Shown: positions 18,068 through 33,000 of the stretch, piece after piece
Layout of the letters: every line of letters begins with the position of its first letter
Position numbering within the stretch: the first letter of the stretch is position 1
Source of the DNA: Acanthaster planci
Taxonomy: Eukaryota > Echinodermata > Asteroidea > Valvatida > Acanthasteridae
DNA length: 62,000 bases
Assembly: GCF_001949145.1 (NCBI RefSeq)
Contig: NW_019091476.1
Span: 33,963-95,962 of the forward strand
Reading direction: 5' to 3'
Notes under the pieces: generated by a model
The model's database searches: none
Told to the model about the DNA's origin: nothing
What the model saw: the letters and a program-made list of their open reading frames with translations, nothing else
Made by a program: the position numbers and the translations under genes

Positions 18068-21000
18068 CTGCTGAGAAAGACACAAATAGACAAGGGGAAT
18101 TGAGAAACTCATATGAAACAACAACAACAAAAAGCCTCATATTTTTTTAACTGGATGTCAATCATCACATGTATTTCTATTAATGAATAAAATATTTATT
18201 TTTTCTTTTACTCTCTCTTTTTTTTGGGGGGGGGGGGAATGCAGGCACATTTGCACAACTAGTGCCTAATTATAATTTCAGCTGTTAAAATGTCCAGAAT
18301 TGGTTGGGTAACTAAAAGAAGAACTATCTTTACAAATCAGCTAGCCTACTTTGAACATTAACAGTTTGGTGTGACTGTCTTACAAAGATACATGTTACAT
18401 TGCAGTGAGCAGATATGTGGTGTACACAACATGAAAACAATCATTTGTTGGAGTGGCTTAATTATGCTTAGTTGCAGCTTCAAGGCTGAATCATGAAGGA
18501 CCCAGCTACAATGTGGTTGAGTTGAAGGTATGCAAATGCACCTCCGGCTGCTACCAGAAAACCCATGTGCAGTAAGTTGTGCGAATATACAGAAAAGGTG
18601 CAAAATTGTCAATTCTTAGTATGAGAAGCCAGCGAAGGGTAGCAGTCTTGGGCCAATCTCTGTCACCACTTGGGGGGGGGGTGATTGGTGTACAGACCCC
18701 AAACTGGCCCTAGGGGAAAGGAGACTTACCGGTGACTCCTGGGTGGCCATGCTGGGCGTGGTGGTGTCCAGCAGGGAGGTGTTGGTGCTACTGGGATTGC
18801 TCCAGATGGAGGAGGGGAAGAGCTCACTGCTGCTGTTCCAGCTGGAGTTGGGCGACTGGGCAGCGGGGGGCGGTGGCAGGTCCTCAAAGCTCCATGGATT
18901 GCTGGTGGCCGGGTAGAAGTTGGCCTGCAAGGGGCAAAGTGGGGTAGTACATACCAAAGTGTGATTGGAAGGGCTCCAAACGATGAATTATTTTGCACAC
19001 GTATTTTGTGCAACGTGGTACTTCTCTTCTATGCCTGAGAATATTCAACATCCTCTTAGACATAAGTATTTTGAAAAGTACACTTTTTTGAACATTTCCT
19101 GTTGTCCATGGTTTTCATGATGCCATTGGGGAAGACACTGCTCATGTTACACGTTTTTCTATTCAAATTGTGAAACCAAATTTCATGTATCATTCGGTTT
19201 GACATCCTGACAACAACGAACACTACAGGGATGTGGGTCAAAATAGTCAGGCCCCCAACTAGGTTTGAATTTCAATACTGCTGTATCATTTCAATGCTAT
19301 CTAGCTCACTGTTTGCCCCGGTGATCTTGGGGACCCAGTCTCTGTTGACCAGCCAGCGTCAGGGTAGGTCGGTCCGAGTTGCCACAGGTTGTTGGAGGTG
19401 CTGGGCATGCCCACTCCTAGTCCAAGCCAATCTCCAATGGTTCCTTGGAAGGAAAAATACCACAGAATTATCTCAAATTGGTCATCTACATCTAGAGTTT
19501 ACATTGTTTACCAAGCAGATGATTCTGAACTACATTGATTCAAGAACTGAATGAAGGAAAATCGAAAGACGAAGTCCAGCTCGTGAAAATTTAAACAATC
19601 CTAAAACAGAGCTACAAGTCTTGACTCCAAGACACAATTGCAAGTCGTATACATTGAGTCTGCATCTGAATAATTTCAAACAATCCCAGCTCCTAGCCTT
19701 AACTCCAACATCCCACAGGCCTCCAGGTTGAAGCTGACTCCCAATCAGCAATCTACGTCCAATCAGAGTCCACAGTCTACTATCTTGGATGAAGTACCAA
19801 GTCCCAAATGCCAGTCTGAGGAAAGCGGGAGTTTATCGGGCGGCACATGAGAGTCATGTTGGCAAAGGGCACTTTCCTTGCCTTTTACCTCGGCGGTCTA
19901 AGTTTGAATCCCACCCAGCCCAATATGTGGATTGGATTCTCGGTCCCCCCTGATTCCGTGGGTTGGTTCCGAATATACATTTGAGGTTTTCCTCCCACCT
20001 GTAAAAAGGCTGAACATTTCTTTACTATCTTCTCTCCTGGGGCTCCTAGGGAGTAGCGGTTCTTTAGTAACTGATAGAGTTACCCTGGTAAAATAAACAA
20101 AAAACTCACTAAATACCTTTGATGGACTGGGCCTTGGGCTGCTGTACCTCTTGTGGGTTGTAGCCTGACATGGGAGGGGGTGGTATGTCCATACTTGGCT
20201 CTCTCACGCTGTTATCCCAAAACGTCGCGGGGAAATTGGTGCCTGAAAGTAAAACAACTAAAAATTTGTGATTCCACCAATTTTTAATTAGTACAATCCA
20301 AAGCATTTTCGAGTGATAAGGAGACTTGAATGTGGCTGCAGAGCAGAGGCGGTTCTAAGGGGCCCCTGTTGAAAGCAATATCCATGATTTTTACTGCTTG
20401 GTGCACAGGGAGTTACACAGGGAGTTTATAGGCCTTTGGCATTCTTATTAAGGTTTTTTGACTGCTAACGTTGTGACCTTGGGCAAGTCAATTTTCCTGG
20501 TTTGCTTCTTGTGGAACACAAATTGGTACCAGCAACGGCAAAAATAACTATTGAACTTGATTAGTTGTTTGTATCTACAATGGCAGTATGAAGCTGTATA
20601 CTCTCTAGGGAGGCAAGGTGGTTTCAGGAATTTTCATGGTCACGGTAATCGGGGGGGGGGTAATTATGATGCTTTCGCCTTGATTGGTTTTCAAGATAAG
20701 TGTGTCTTTATAACCTATTGAGATGGTAAGAGTGATGGTTATGGTTGATGTTGTCATTACTATGGTCATCAAACCGCTGTCCACTCACCATGGTTGGCAA
20801 ACGGGAACTTGGAGGACGCACTGGAGTAGCTGTCAGCAGACATTGGCTTCTTGGTCTCAGGCTGGCTGGCACTGGGCATGCTGAACATTCCGGGGCTATG
20901 GAGATTACAGACAACAAATCTCAAAAAAAAAAATAAAAATTCAGAACGTGCGTGTCAGCAGACACTCAGGCTATTAAAAATCTCGTTGGTCTGCAGCAAA

Positions 21001-24000
21001 GATTTCAGAATCAGAATTTGTACCATCAGGGACACCAACAGAATGTGTGCAGTGATGTCCACAACTACCGTGCCCTTTTATAAAAAGTGACACATCCAGT
21101 CTTTAGCCTGGCTCCTGCTTTTACCGACTGACTGTTATAAACACATTTAAGTCATCAAAAACTTTAATTCTACCCAACAAAAAATGATCACCAGTGAGTC
21201 AAGACATCCTTTTGAAAAAACATTAAGACTCCGTGCAAGGTCAAGTAACAGTCATTGTCCACTTCTTAACTGCTTTTACATGACTCTACACACCAATGCA
21301 CCTTGTACAAACTTCCAAGATAAGATGTAGATCTAATCAAGGTGCTGCAATGAACGTCCCATATAATCAAGAAGTATGGAAGTGCACTCCTGTTGGGTGT
21401 TCCTACCTGCTTGGCCCGGTGGATGCAGTGCTGCTGGTATCAGAGGCACTGTCCAGCATCTCCGGCTGACCGGATTGGCCAGTCCAGGGCCAGGTCCTGG
21501 TCTTTGGGGAGATTCCCTTGCTGCCAATAGCTCCTAGGATCAAGCAAGACAGAGAGAGGAAAAAATCAATTTCTCCCCCGACTTCTTGTCAACTTTAGGA
21601 CGGATAGCCAGGAACTTTTGGCCAGGTTCTGTTTGATACTTTTCGAACCAGGTCTCTTGGTGCTGGTTCTGTTCCTAGCCACTCTGTTTTTCAAAGTATG
21701 CATCAGGTTTCAGTCATCGGACCGTTCAGACATTCGGCCTACTGACTATGAAAAGAAAAAAATGAATTCTGACAAATCAAAGGAATAAGTCAAAGATTTG
21801 GTATCTGCACGAGATGACATAGCAAGGAATCAGCCATGAATTTAAGATGTAGCTGCGATCGGTTTTTATTAGACACAATTTTTCTGCGTCTTTGTACTCT
21901 TCTTCATTGTATGAAAACTCTTACACTCCTATTTGGTTAAATACACTGAAGAGTGTGAGCTTTTAAATAATTAAGATTATCCATGCTTTTCTGTACAACT
22001 GAGGGCGCTGTTGCTGTGAAGTGATCTAGGGAATACATGGTTCAGTGCATAGGTGTTTCGGTTCAAATTGTGAACCCAGAATTTACTAACTGAGAACATT
22101 TCTGAGAGATGGAATGATGCTTTCTTATTGCTATCCACATGAACACGGAATCAGCAAAGAAGAGAAAACTGAGTCCAAGAAAATTTACAAAAGTGTAGGT
22201 CTTTTTTGTGTACAAACTAATGTAACATTGAGGCTTCTTCCTGAGATGACACCACAGTTATGCTCATGAATATGGAAATACTCATTAGCATAAAAACCAA
22301 AAAAGGCATTAAACTACAATTTGAAATGATGTAGCAAAGGTTAAAAACAAGGATTACTGAGGCACAAAGGTGCATTTTAGAGGTTTGTAATCACAAAAAA
22401 TGATTGCAGCTGCCCTTTAAAGGAAATTCTCCAGGCAGATTTCAATCTTTCACACGTTGCTGACATGAAAAATGAGTGATGACTGAAAGATAACTTTCTA
22501 GAGATTAAACATAAATTTAGTGCGCTCCGATGAGGTGCTGCCAAGAGTCAGCAATGATTCAATCGCTGACAAAATGGTATACTTTAAAAGACGTATGTGT
22601 GAGTAAGTTGTTGGGGAGGAGCTTCAGAGTGGCTGTGACATTTATACCTGGACGACCAGCGATATCACCCACAGCAGTGAAAGCTGATGTCTTCTCGGGC
22701 ATGGATTTGGTTTTGGCCAGTTTAGTTTTCTTTGTGCTCTCCTCGGGAGCCGGACTGGTCTCGGAGTTGGTGCCCGGCACTGCCCCGGCTACCGCCTTGC
22801 TGTAGCTGCTTGGCCGGCCGCTGGCATTCCCTGCTGCAGCAGCGGCAGCCGTAGCTGCAGCTGCCGTTTCAGGGAACTGACTGGACTTGGTGCTGGAGTT
22901 CTTTGAGCTGGAGCCCTTGCCTCGGTGGCTGTTGCTGGTGTTTGTGGTGGTAAGGGCAGCTGGGGTCGGCTGTTCCGGGTGCTTGGCTTGCACTGGCAGC
23001 TGCCGTCCCTGACTGCTGGGCATGGGCTTAACCTGCTCCCACAGAGGCGGCGGAGAATCCTTGTCCACTTCACTGCTTGGGGTGCTTGCTGTCTCACTGG
23101 CACCATCTATAGATTTGGTCGCTGCCAATCGACAAGGGAAAGAGAGAAGTGCCCAATGGTCAATCCTTTACAAACTGAGCCGGGATCAGTACTCACACTG
23201 CCAATAATGCCGACCTATCACATGAAGAATGCTCTCATTATCCGGGTAGTTACCATTAAATCTTTCTACGTAACATTTTAGCAGCATCTCAAGGGCCAAA
23301 CTGGCAGTTTTGACAGGTCAGTACCGTGCTTTGGTATGTAATAAGTGCCTGTACCTTAACTGATGTACATGGATCTTAATACGTGCACGTACCGTATGAC
23401 AGCTGCTTCATGGACAAGCTGGACTCCAAAAATTGTGGACTAGCAGCTAAGAAGAGATTAGGTACCACAAATGACATTGTGCGGTGTTCACATCATAACA
23501 GGATCACTGAAGGGCACATGGCATGCGCACACTACTTCATGCATGCTGCAGGATGGGCCATGCATGACTAAAAGCAATGATTAGAAATACCACATGGGCC
23601 TAAGAAAGTCAAAGGTTCGTGGCTACAGACGCTTCTCACAGATGAGTGCTGCTCCCAGACACAGTCAATTGATGTGAACATGGCTTGATTTTTCAACTGA
23701 ATGTGCACAAAACTCTTGCCTCTGAATGAGAGGACTGTGGCAATGCAAGACTGATCACAGCAAGCATTCAGATTTGCCGTTTCCCCCCCTCACCCATGAC
23801 ACACACCACCTGTATATCCCTGGGATGTGAGGGAGTCAACGTACCTTGTTCGGGTTTCGCCGTCTTGAGTGCCTTCTTGGTCGCCTTAGCGGCAATCTTG
23901 GCAGCAATGGAGTGAGGCGAGGTTGGCTCCTTGGAGTTCTGCTTGACCCGACGGCCTGCTTCACCGTGCGGCACGTAGGGTAACTCCAAGGTACTACATA

Positions 24001-27000
24001 AAGTCAACAAATTTATACACCAAATTAAAGACAAAGAATTGCAGTGACATATTTAACAAAATCGTAAACACAAACTAACCATTTTTTTTCACAGAATGTG
24101 AAGCCTTCTTCTGTTCATGTTTTTTTTTTAATAAGTCATCAGAAGAACCTCTTCAATATTGAATACTTGAGCCAACAATTCATTTCCAGACAAATGAAAG
24201 CTTAGACGGTACAGTTGAAAGTTATCAGAATGGGTAAAGTTCCTCCTTATAAAATACGTAGACACCAATCATAGGACAGAATATATTGTCACCTGGGCCT
24301 GCACACGTCACCATAGAATGCAGGGTCCATCTTGGCATTTTTACGGGGTTTGGTACGGCTCTTGACGTCCTCAAATTTGAAGTCGTCCAGACCCATGCCA
24401 CCCGAGGACAGGGCCTTGCTCTTGGACTTGTTTGAGGGCCAAGAGGGCTCGCTGTCAGCTTGGTGGAAAGTCTGCAAATAATAAAAGATATTAGCTTGTT
24501 TTGTCAGATGCAGAGATCACGTAAACCATTAAACTTCAAAGAAAGCTACTAAATGTTGATATTTTGGAAAGGTGGTGAATATGATCATCAACAAAGTGAT
24601 CCCAACCGATATAAGTTAGCCTTTTCAGTTTTCTGCAACCCCAGAGGTACACTTTAAAGTGCTTCTTAATGTTGGTGATTAAAAGGGTGGTGAGTATGAT
24701 TTTCAACAAAATGACCCAAACCAATATAATTTAGCCCTCTTCAGGTTTCAACAACCTCAGGAGTTAAGCTGAGGAATTTTCTCAAGAAGACCTTCAACAA
24801 CTACCAATACAACAACTGTTAAGAGCCACAGTAGCCCATTTCTGCTCTGATGTCGATCAGTGAACTCATTCAGACAAATGCCCAAACTGATCAAAGATGC
24901 AAACTTCTCCTACCTGCTTGCCGCTTTTGTCCGATGGCTCTGACTCTGGATTGGAGCATTCGGTGGAGATTGAGGAGGAGTCGTCACGGTCCACTGCCTC
25001 CCGCATCATCTCTTCCTTCCGCTTGCTCCCGGTCATCTTCTTGTCATGCTCCTCTCTCTTGGATGTCGTAGTCGGTCGGTTGGATTTACGCTTGCTGTTT
25101 CGGGCTAATTTATTTACGCTGGTGTTTACCTCTAGGCTGTCTTGGGCTTCGTGGGCCGGCGGGTCCTGGACCATAGCCGGTGAGATGTCTTCCACGAACG
25201 ATCGAGGGGATGGATGCTCTGGGTGTCTGTTACTGTTCTCTCTGCTGCTGCTAGTGTTGTTGGCGTAGTTGCTGTTCCACTCGGAGTCGACCGGGCGTCG
25301 GCGCGCCTTTCCGGTGGACCTGCGGTTGGGGGCCGCCTCGCTGGGGGAGGGCGTACTGCTGTTGGATGTATTCAACGCATTGCTCTGCTTGGCTGGGACG
25401 CTGCCGTTGGCCCAACTGTTGACCTTGACTTTGTCCTTGTCAGGTGACAGACGCCTCTCCGACTGGCTCTTGGGTTCGGAGTGCCGGGTGTTGTTGGCGA
25501 CCGAGGAGGTGCTGCCTCTCGTAGACGTGGAAGGGGAGGAGGAACGCTTTGGCCGAAAAGATAACTTCTCACCCAGGGTAGAAAGAACACTACTTGTTGA
25601 ACTGTACAAAGATAAGGGAAACAGACACTGAACATTGGTCCACAAGCACAAACAAGAGTACCATGTTTCAATACCGGTGAATAAATGAAAAACTGCAGGA
25701 GAACATATTACCAGTCCCATCATGAACTGACCTATCTTGTTGAGTACAGACCATGAAGTGACCTATCATGTTTGGACTCTTTGTGTATGGGACAGGTCAG
25801 CTGGTGGTACTCTACATGGCGTGTAAAATGTCAAGCTTGAGGTTTCAAGGAAGATGTATGAGGCAAACATTTGAAGGTGCACTGGTTGGCACACTCTTCC
25901 AACTATGCGCATGCACGCATGACTAGCACTGTTCCGGAGAGAGTTGTATTCAAGCTTTGTTAGTGACACCCTAGCCATTTGTCACCTGTTATCAAAGGCT
26001 ATAAAGCCCTTCATGGCAAGTTCCACCACAGGCCCCAGATTCAATCACTTGTTGCCAACACATAACTACTCGGTCTGCGGTATGTGACCCCACTCCTGTA
26101 CAAGCACATGTATATGTAGACACATTGCCATTTGAAGACATCTTATTGACATCTTATTGCCATCATCCACTATTTTTACGTACGCTCAAAGTGGTATGAA
26201 CAAAAATCAACCACTTTCATTCAAGTATAAAATGGATAAATGTTAACCATGACAACGCTATCACTGGTTCATTAGCTCACCTCCCCCCAACCATGGCCAC
26301 TATTGTACAATAGTCACTCTGCACGGTACCCACCACAGTGCTTTCTGCCATTAAAGGGGGCCATTACAAATGTCTTGTGAACTGCTGCTGGATTTGTCAA
26401 AAGCCCTACAATGTGTGACAAAGATACAGCTTTTATGACTAGTACTCGATGTGACAGAAACTATGAGGGAACCCTTACCTGGGCTTTGCTCCCCCTCCCC
26501 CACTGGCCCCACCCCCACCCCCTCCAATCTTGATTCCCGCTGCGATGCTGCGTAGGTCGAAGCACTTGAGCCTGCCCATCTCCCCTTTCTCCTCGGGAGG
26601 GCCAGGCTGGGTGGCAGGCATGGGCTCGGTTAGGCGTAGGGCTTCCAAGTAGGAGGCCGTCAGGATGCCCAAGAACAGGACCCCCATCAGGATGACGGAG
26701 ATGATGTAGAGCAGGTGCTCCCACTGGGGGCGGGGTAGGGCGGCCGCGCAGGTGGACAGCATGTGAGGGGGCAGCGTAGCTATCAGGGTGTACTCCAGCT
26801 CCTCCTGGTTGTAGGTCAGCACCTTGAGCTGGCGCGTGATACGCGACATGGTGAAGTCTGGCGTAAAACTGTCAGAAAAGAGAAGAAACATTAATGCGAT
26901 GCAGTGGCACCAATATGCAAGCGTTCTGACAAGGTCACTAGCCTTCCACTTTGCTGTAATCATTCCACCTGATCAGAGATATAATGGATTTAAGATGTTT

Positions 27001-30000
27001 AATGCCAGAAAGGGTCAAGTTCCTCATAAAAACCGTCCAAAAGTATTAATAAGACACATCAAAAAGGGGCCTAAGTCATTAGATTATCTGGGTAGTTTTA
27101 TCCCCTGGTCTGGGAACTGTTGGACTCGATATGAATAACAGACTCTTTTTGGTTTCAAAAAGCCTTCATTTTACACAATCAAAGGCAAAATTCAATGTTA
27201 TGCAATGGTCCTATGAAAATGGGCTCTCTGGCAAATATGGCCATTTCAAAATTCTAAGATAATGTGAGGACTTCCTTCAAGGTATCGAAATCTTAAAAAT
27301 CTATCAGGGAGTTTGGGGAGGATTTAGAAGGATAAAGGAGGACAGAGCCTAGGTACCATACAGATTGTTTAGGGGCACTGTTGCAGTTTAAACCACGCCC
27401 ACTTACAAGGTGAGACAAATGAACCGGTTGTTGTACAAAGTTGGCATATCAGCCAATGACCACTTGTAATCAGAAGAGAGATTGCACATATGATATGTAC
27501 TATTAAAGGTGTCAGCAATGAACTGGATTACTTTACATGGGTCCTGACATCCCTGGAAACTGTTAACACAAAGAAGATGTCATTGATTTCCCTTACAAAG
27601 GAGAACATTGGAGAAACCATGCAGATTCCTGATGAGGGTGCTCGAGGAATAATCCATACACTGGGAGAGCTATCCCAAAATGAAGTATTTCAAATTCATT
27701 CATGTCTTCAAAACATCATTTTACTGAGCAGCAAGCTGAGATATCGTCCTGAGTCCAACTTACGCTATATCCAATCGCTTGGTTTCGTTAGGCACCAGCT
27801 CCATGGGCCGACACTGCAACACTTTGAAGCCGTAACCATTGCAGTCATAGCCGTTAATGCTAAAGGTTTTAATGTAAATCGGCAGCTGCCCTGTGTTTTT
27901 CAGTGTGAAGGAGCGCTTCACGGTAAAGTTTGGTGGGACCCTGGCTTTAGGGGACGACCCTGGGGAAAGACAGCGAAAGGCAAGGCACTGAAAGATTGCT
28001 TTGTTCAATTTTGTTTCAATTCCATGCAAAGTGCCACAACAATGCATAACATCGGCTCTGAAGGACTTGAGATTTTTGTGAATAAACACTCTCAGTGTGT
28101 TATGAGGGCTGGGATCAACAAATGTCTTCAATAGAGTATGTGAGCTGACAGGTCAAAAACAGGACATTACAGTCAAAATAAAATATACTGAAGCTGTGTC
28201 AATGAATCACTTACGTAGAACGGGGGTATTTCGACTTACAATCTGAGACACATGTATGCATAAAACATACAAAGTATCTGTAAAAGGACTATGAGAATGC
28301 CATACATAGGTAGATTTTTAGCACACTTGGCCACATGTTTCCAATAACGAGGGCGTGATCCCAACTCTACCGCCTCACATTCCAATGAAATTGTTGGCCT
28401 CGGCAAGGAACTTGCACCAGCACAATAAGGGAAAGGATGGATACTCACTATCGCAATCTTCCAGATGCGTGGGTTTTAGCTCAAAGAGCAGGTTGCTGTT
28501 GGGGCTGGGCATCTTGCTGTTGAACCTCAGCTCCCCCCTTGCCCCGCGCCCCCGGACCATGAACGCATCCAGAATGGTCAGGTTGTTCCTATGCAAACCA
28601 ATTAGTGAGAGAGATGATGACAGGTGTTCTAGTGGCATTTCAGAGAACTGCTTTCTAAACAAGCGTGAAACAGTTTACAGCTTACATTTCTTGGACAAAT
28701 GTTATGCTTGTTTGGAGGAAATCTGAAAGTTTTTTATCTTTTTTTTCATGTTTCATGAGACTTTGTACATAAATTTTATTTTGTTTTGGCACTGAATACA
28801 GAGCAGACATAATCATTCCCTTCAACTCAAATTAACAGCAAAATTCTAGCCCTCAATTTCTGCAATACAGAAGCAGACTATATTTTCTGCATTCCAACAC
28901 TTCAGAGGATTTGCCATAAAATGTAAATAATACTACAAGGACTTTTAAAAACAGCAGCTTTACTAACTTTGTTCATGTTTTTGGTATCATCTCTGGCCAC
29001 ATATGTACTGACAAACTGGGACACTGCAAAAAACTATGCATTGCTCAGTTGGTACAGAAATGCAACAGCATTTCATTGGCCACTGGTTTGAATCCCATCT
29101 AAGCCTTTGCTTTGCTTGCAAGAGAATTGATATACGAAACATCAAACAGACCTCTTCCTCAATCATAAAAAAGCTGAATAAACGACTTCATACTATAGGT
29201 TTTTGTGCTCTTATTTTGGGCAAGGAATAAATTGTGTTGTATGGGGTCAGGAAACCAAAGAACCGCACTTTAAAGATCAATTTGCAATTTCTTATTTTAG
29301 TCAGCTGACCTGATGAGTATGAGCGATATTCGCTCTCGGCCGTCGCTGGGTTTAAAGCCGATGGCCACAGTGACGTTCTGGTGCGGTTTGATGGGAACCG
29401 TCAGCGCTGTCCTGTTTGGTCTCACGCCAAATGTCTCCTCTATCACACCACACGAACTGTTTTTAAGGCACTTCTCTGACGAATCCTACCCCAAGTGAAG
29501 AAAACAAAATTGCCACAAAAAATATCGCTATGCGGAAAAGTTTTGCAAAACGTCAAGGGGCTATGTGCTTCTTGGTTAGAAAAGAGAAAATGCATGGTAA
29601 GTCATGCAGTTTCTCTTTTCTATTCTTTTTTATTCTTTTCTTCTTTTCTTTTCTATTCTTTTTCTATTCTCTTCTATGACATTGAGTAAATTGATATTAC
29701 AGTGTGCAATTAACATTGGAAACGTACAAGGGAAGCCATAGTGACCTTTATGAATTTTTACCCTTACAAACCACATCCTGTATAGTGTAATTTGACAACC
29801 AGAGCTGGGAGCCATTGCCGTGGAGGCACAACCCTCGTGGACAGGTGGCACAACACACATGGACTGGTGGCGTGTTACATGCATCTTCAACCAAAAGGAC
29901 GTCATGATTTGCCACAAGCATGCGCACGTCAACTTGAAAAATGTGCCTTGTGAGACCAGTGCCACCGCAGTTACGGCATCCAATCGGATTAGTCTATAGA

Positions 30001-33000
30001 TTGTGTTTAATAGATCCTCATGGGTACAGCTGCAGGGCATTTTTGTGATGGCAGAACGAGTGAGTGACCTTCCCACTTTTTCAGCAGTCTTACGTTTTCT
30101 CTTGTTGCACACAGAGGTCGGGGGATTGCAAATGAAAAATTCATCCTGTCCAAATCACCAGAGCCCAATGACATTGTACACACGTACATGGTGAGAAAGA
30201 AATTATTTGCTTGGGCAAGAGTAGTCACCAGCTAAAAGGCCATGTAAAGTATGCTGCTAAAGACTGGTTACCAGCTGGTTTTAATCAGGCATAAAAAGAA
30301 TTGCTAAGCAGTATTTTCTGCAGGGCAGCCCTGTGAACTTGGTCGCCGATTCAAATGTTAGACTTGACACTACAGGTTTGGCGATGGCATCAACTCACCT
30401 TGTCTGTATTGTTAGCTAAGAAGAAGACACTGGGGTCGTCCGTTTCTATCAACTCTGGATCAAACCTGGACAGATGGGACCAACAACAGATGCAGGAAAA
30501 TGACCGGTCAGGGAAAGACAGGTTGAGTTTTATAAAGGTGACAAACGGACAAACAAGATTTGGGTGGGGTCCTTTTCTTACAGATATCTGCGCATTTACA
30601 AAATCTGATTGAATATTTAGGTGATAAACTAACAAACAAATCAGGTTAGGGTCTTCTTCCTTAATGTACATCCATGCAATCTGATTAGGCATATCTGCTA
30701 TGGCAAACAACAATATTGATGGGGGTAACGGTGTCAGTGAACCGATTGATAAGCAGGCATGATATCTATATGTTTGGGCCAACAATTAGGAAGAAAACCA
30801 TATGGAAATGCCGGCAAAAAAATCTAATACAAATTCATTTCCGGATCGGGCAACAACTTTAGGGAATAGAGGGAATAAATTTCTTTACGAAATTTCAGAA
30901 AGAATTTTTTGACAGCATTTGATTTTTGAAATGTTTTTGAGGCAATATGCTAATCCTCTGCAAAATGAAACCTGAAAATTCTCTGGTTCTGAATTCTGAA
31001 ATAATTTGGCAAAACACTTGTGCAGTGTCAGAGTGAAACACCTACCTGTCTGTCAAAAAATCTAGTACTGATGTTGGGTCTTGATAAAGCGCTACGGGCA
31101 GAAGCTGAACTAAAATAAGGGTGTCTGACGGGTTTAAAATCTGCACCTCAGATATCTGCAGAATAAGACAATGTTGAACAAGATATTTTAATTTGAACTG
31201 GATGTTAAACAAGGAAATCTTCCTTCAGTATTTTTAAATCTTTCATGAATTCCCAATAATTGATCAATACACTGACAACCGGCAAGGTCGGTTCAAATTC
31301 AAATTTCAGTTTCAAAGTTTATGCAAAAATGTACCATGAATTTGATGTCCAGATGAATGCAGAGAGATATTCATATCGGAGCTGAACAGAACAGTGTTGA
31401 AATTCGGCCAAGCCACAGTCCTGATCTTTCACCTAAGGTCTAGGATTAAGGCTTAAATTTGCATTGGTGCCGAGAATCAAAGGGCCCTAGGGCTGAATGA
31501 TATCATCTTCAGCCAGTGTACATAGCCAGTACCACCAACTCCCGAGGCCACTGAGCTATCAATCCAGGTGAGCTCAAGGCTGTTTATTTTCATTCTTCGA
31601 TTTCCCGAGTAACAGTACCCCGAGGTCACTTACACTGGAATTTTCTATATACGTGAGCGGGAACTCGATTTTGTCCTTGCGTATGAGTCTTGGCCACTCC
31701 AACACCGCTGTGACGGGCAGTTCCTTGTCTTTGACCAGATTACTGTTCACTTTCAGTGTGGCGTTAAAACTGGGACAAAAAGGGGGAAAATGAAAGAACA
31801 AATTTGCTAAACTGGAAGAATAAAAACAACAATCATGAGATGAAGACTTGCTAACTAGGCTGAGTTCCAGCAAGTTACTCAATTTAACATGAGTACACTC
31901 CTGAGCACACTAACAGCAGAAGCACAACCAACAAGTAAGTCAGAGTACGCCTTCAGCCAGACTCGGAGTATACTCTTGCATTGAATGGTTATTATAAGAC
32001 AGTGGAAAGGCAACCATAGATTTGCCCATGTGACGCGATTCCCATGTAATGCATGCACAAAAGTTTCCTGCACCTGCAAGTCCGACACTGAGATGACACA
32101 CGCTCGCTGTAAGAAGCTACCCTGGCTGACTGCAGCAAACACTGTTAACAATGTACAGCTCCTAAGCTGTGTCTGAAATGGGCGTCCTCAGCTACGGTTA
32201 TGTGCCCATGTATTTGCAACCAACTGGCAATGACTTAGGAAAGCCTATCTGTGGCTGCAAAGTTTGCATGCAGTGTAACATGGCAAACATGTTGGATGCA
32301 AGGTGTGCATGCTTCATTCTAGCTAATGAATCATTTGAATGCTATAGATGTCAAAAGAAAATCAAAATACACTAATCTTTGGCCTTACATCACAACACTG
32401 TTTGTAACTGGTGAAGAGAATAGACCAATATTATTAAACCATTCCTCAAACCCAAAGGCCTTAACATCATATAGCTTCATCCGAACCCTAAGCCCTCTTG
32501 GATAGGATGCATCAGTCTTTTTAAATGCTTCACTCCTTCCATGGAAAAAATGCATGCAGCAAAAATTCTTGGAGGGGCAACCACTGCTTCAATCCTTTGA
32601 AATCCTCCAGCAATTCCTGTCATTAAATTGAGACGGTGCGAATGGTTTCCTGAAGCAGTGTGGATGATTTCACAGAAACTCTAAGTACACAACGTTAGGT
32701 TTGGCTACAGCCTCAGTCCTCAAAAACCCTCCAAAAACTGTCCAAAGAATTTTACAAGACTGAGGAAGGTTATGGTTAAAGCCCAAAACCCCAAAAGCAG
32801 GGACTGTGCCAAGGTTTTTGATAACACCTTCTTCTCCAGCTACTTACATTGTTTTCCCTGTTTGTTCCAAGCTCTGCCACCTGTTGTGCAGGTGATTGTA
32901 AAACAGCTTGTCCACGTCCTGTGTCTCATCAGGGAGGGCCAAAGATGACAGCCACACTTCACCATCTGTTGGAGATGTAAACCACAATAGCATACAATTC

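Noticed and set aside
24897-25631. Plus-strand frames of 120-123 codons
   Set aside because: They are antisense shadows of TMEM131 exon 24.
27490-28134. 214-codon plus-strand open frame, one of the longest in the window
   Set aside because: It runs antisense through TMEM131 exon 22 (27,764-27,959) and intron; no domain, no splice sense.
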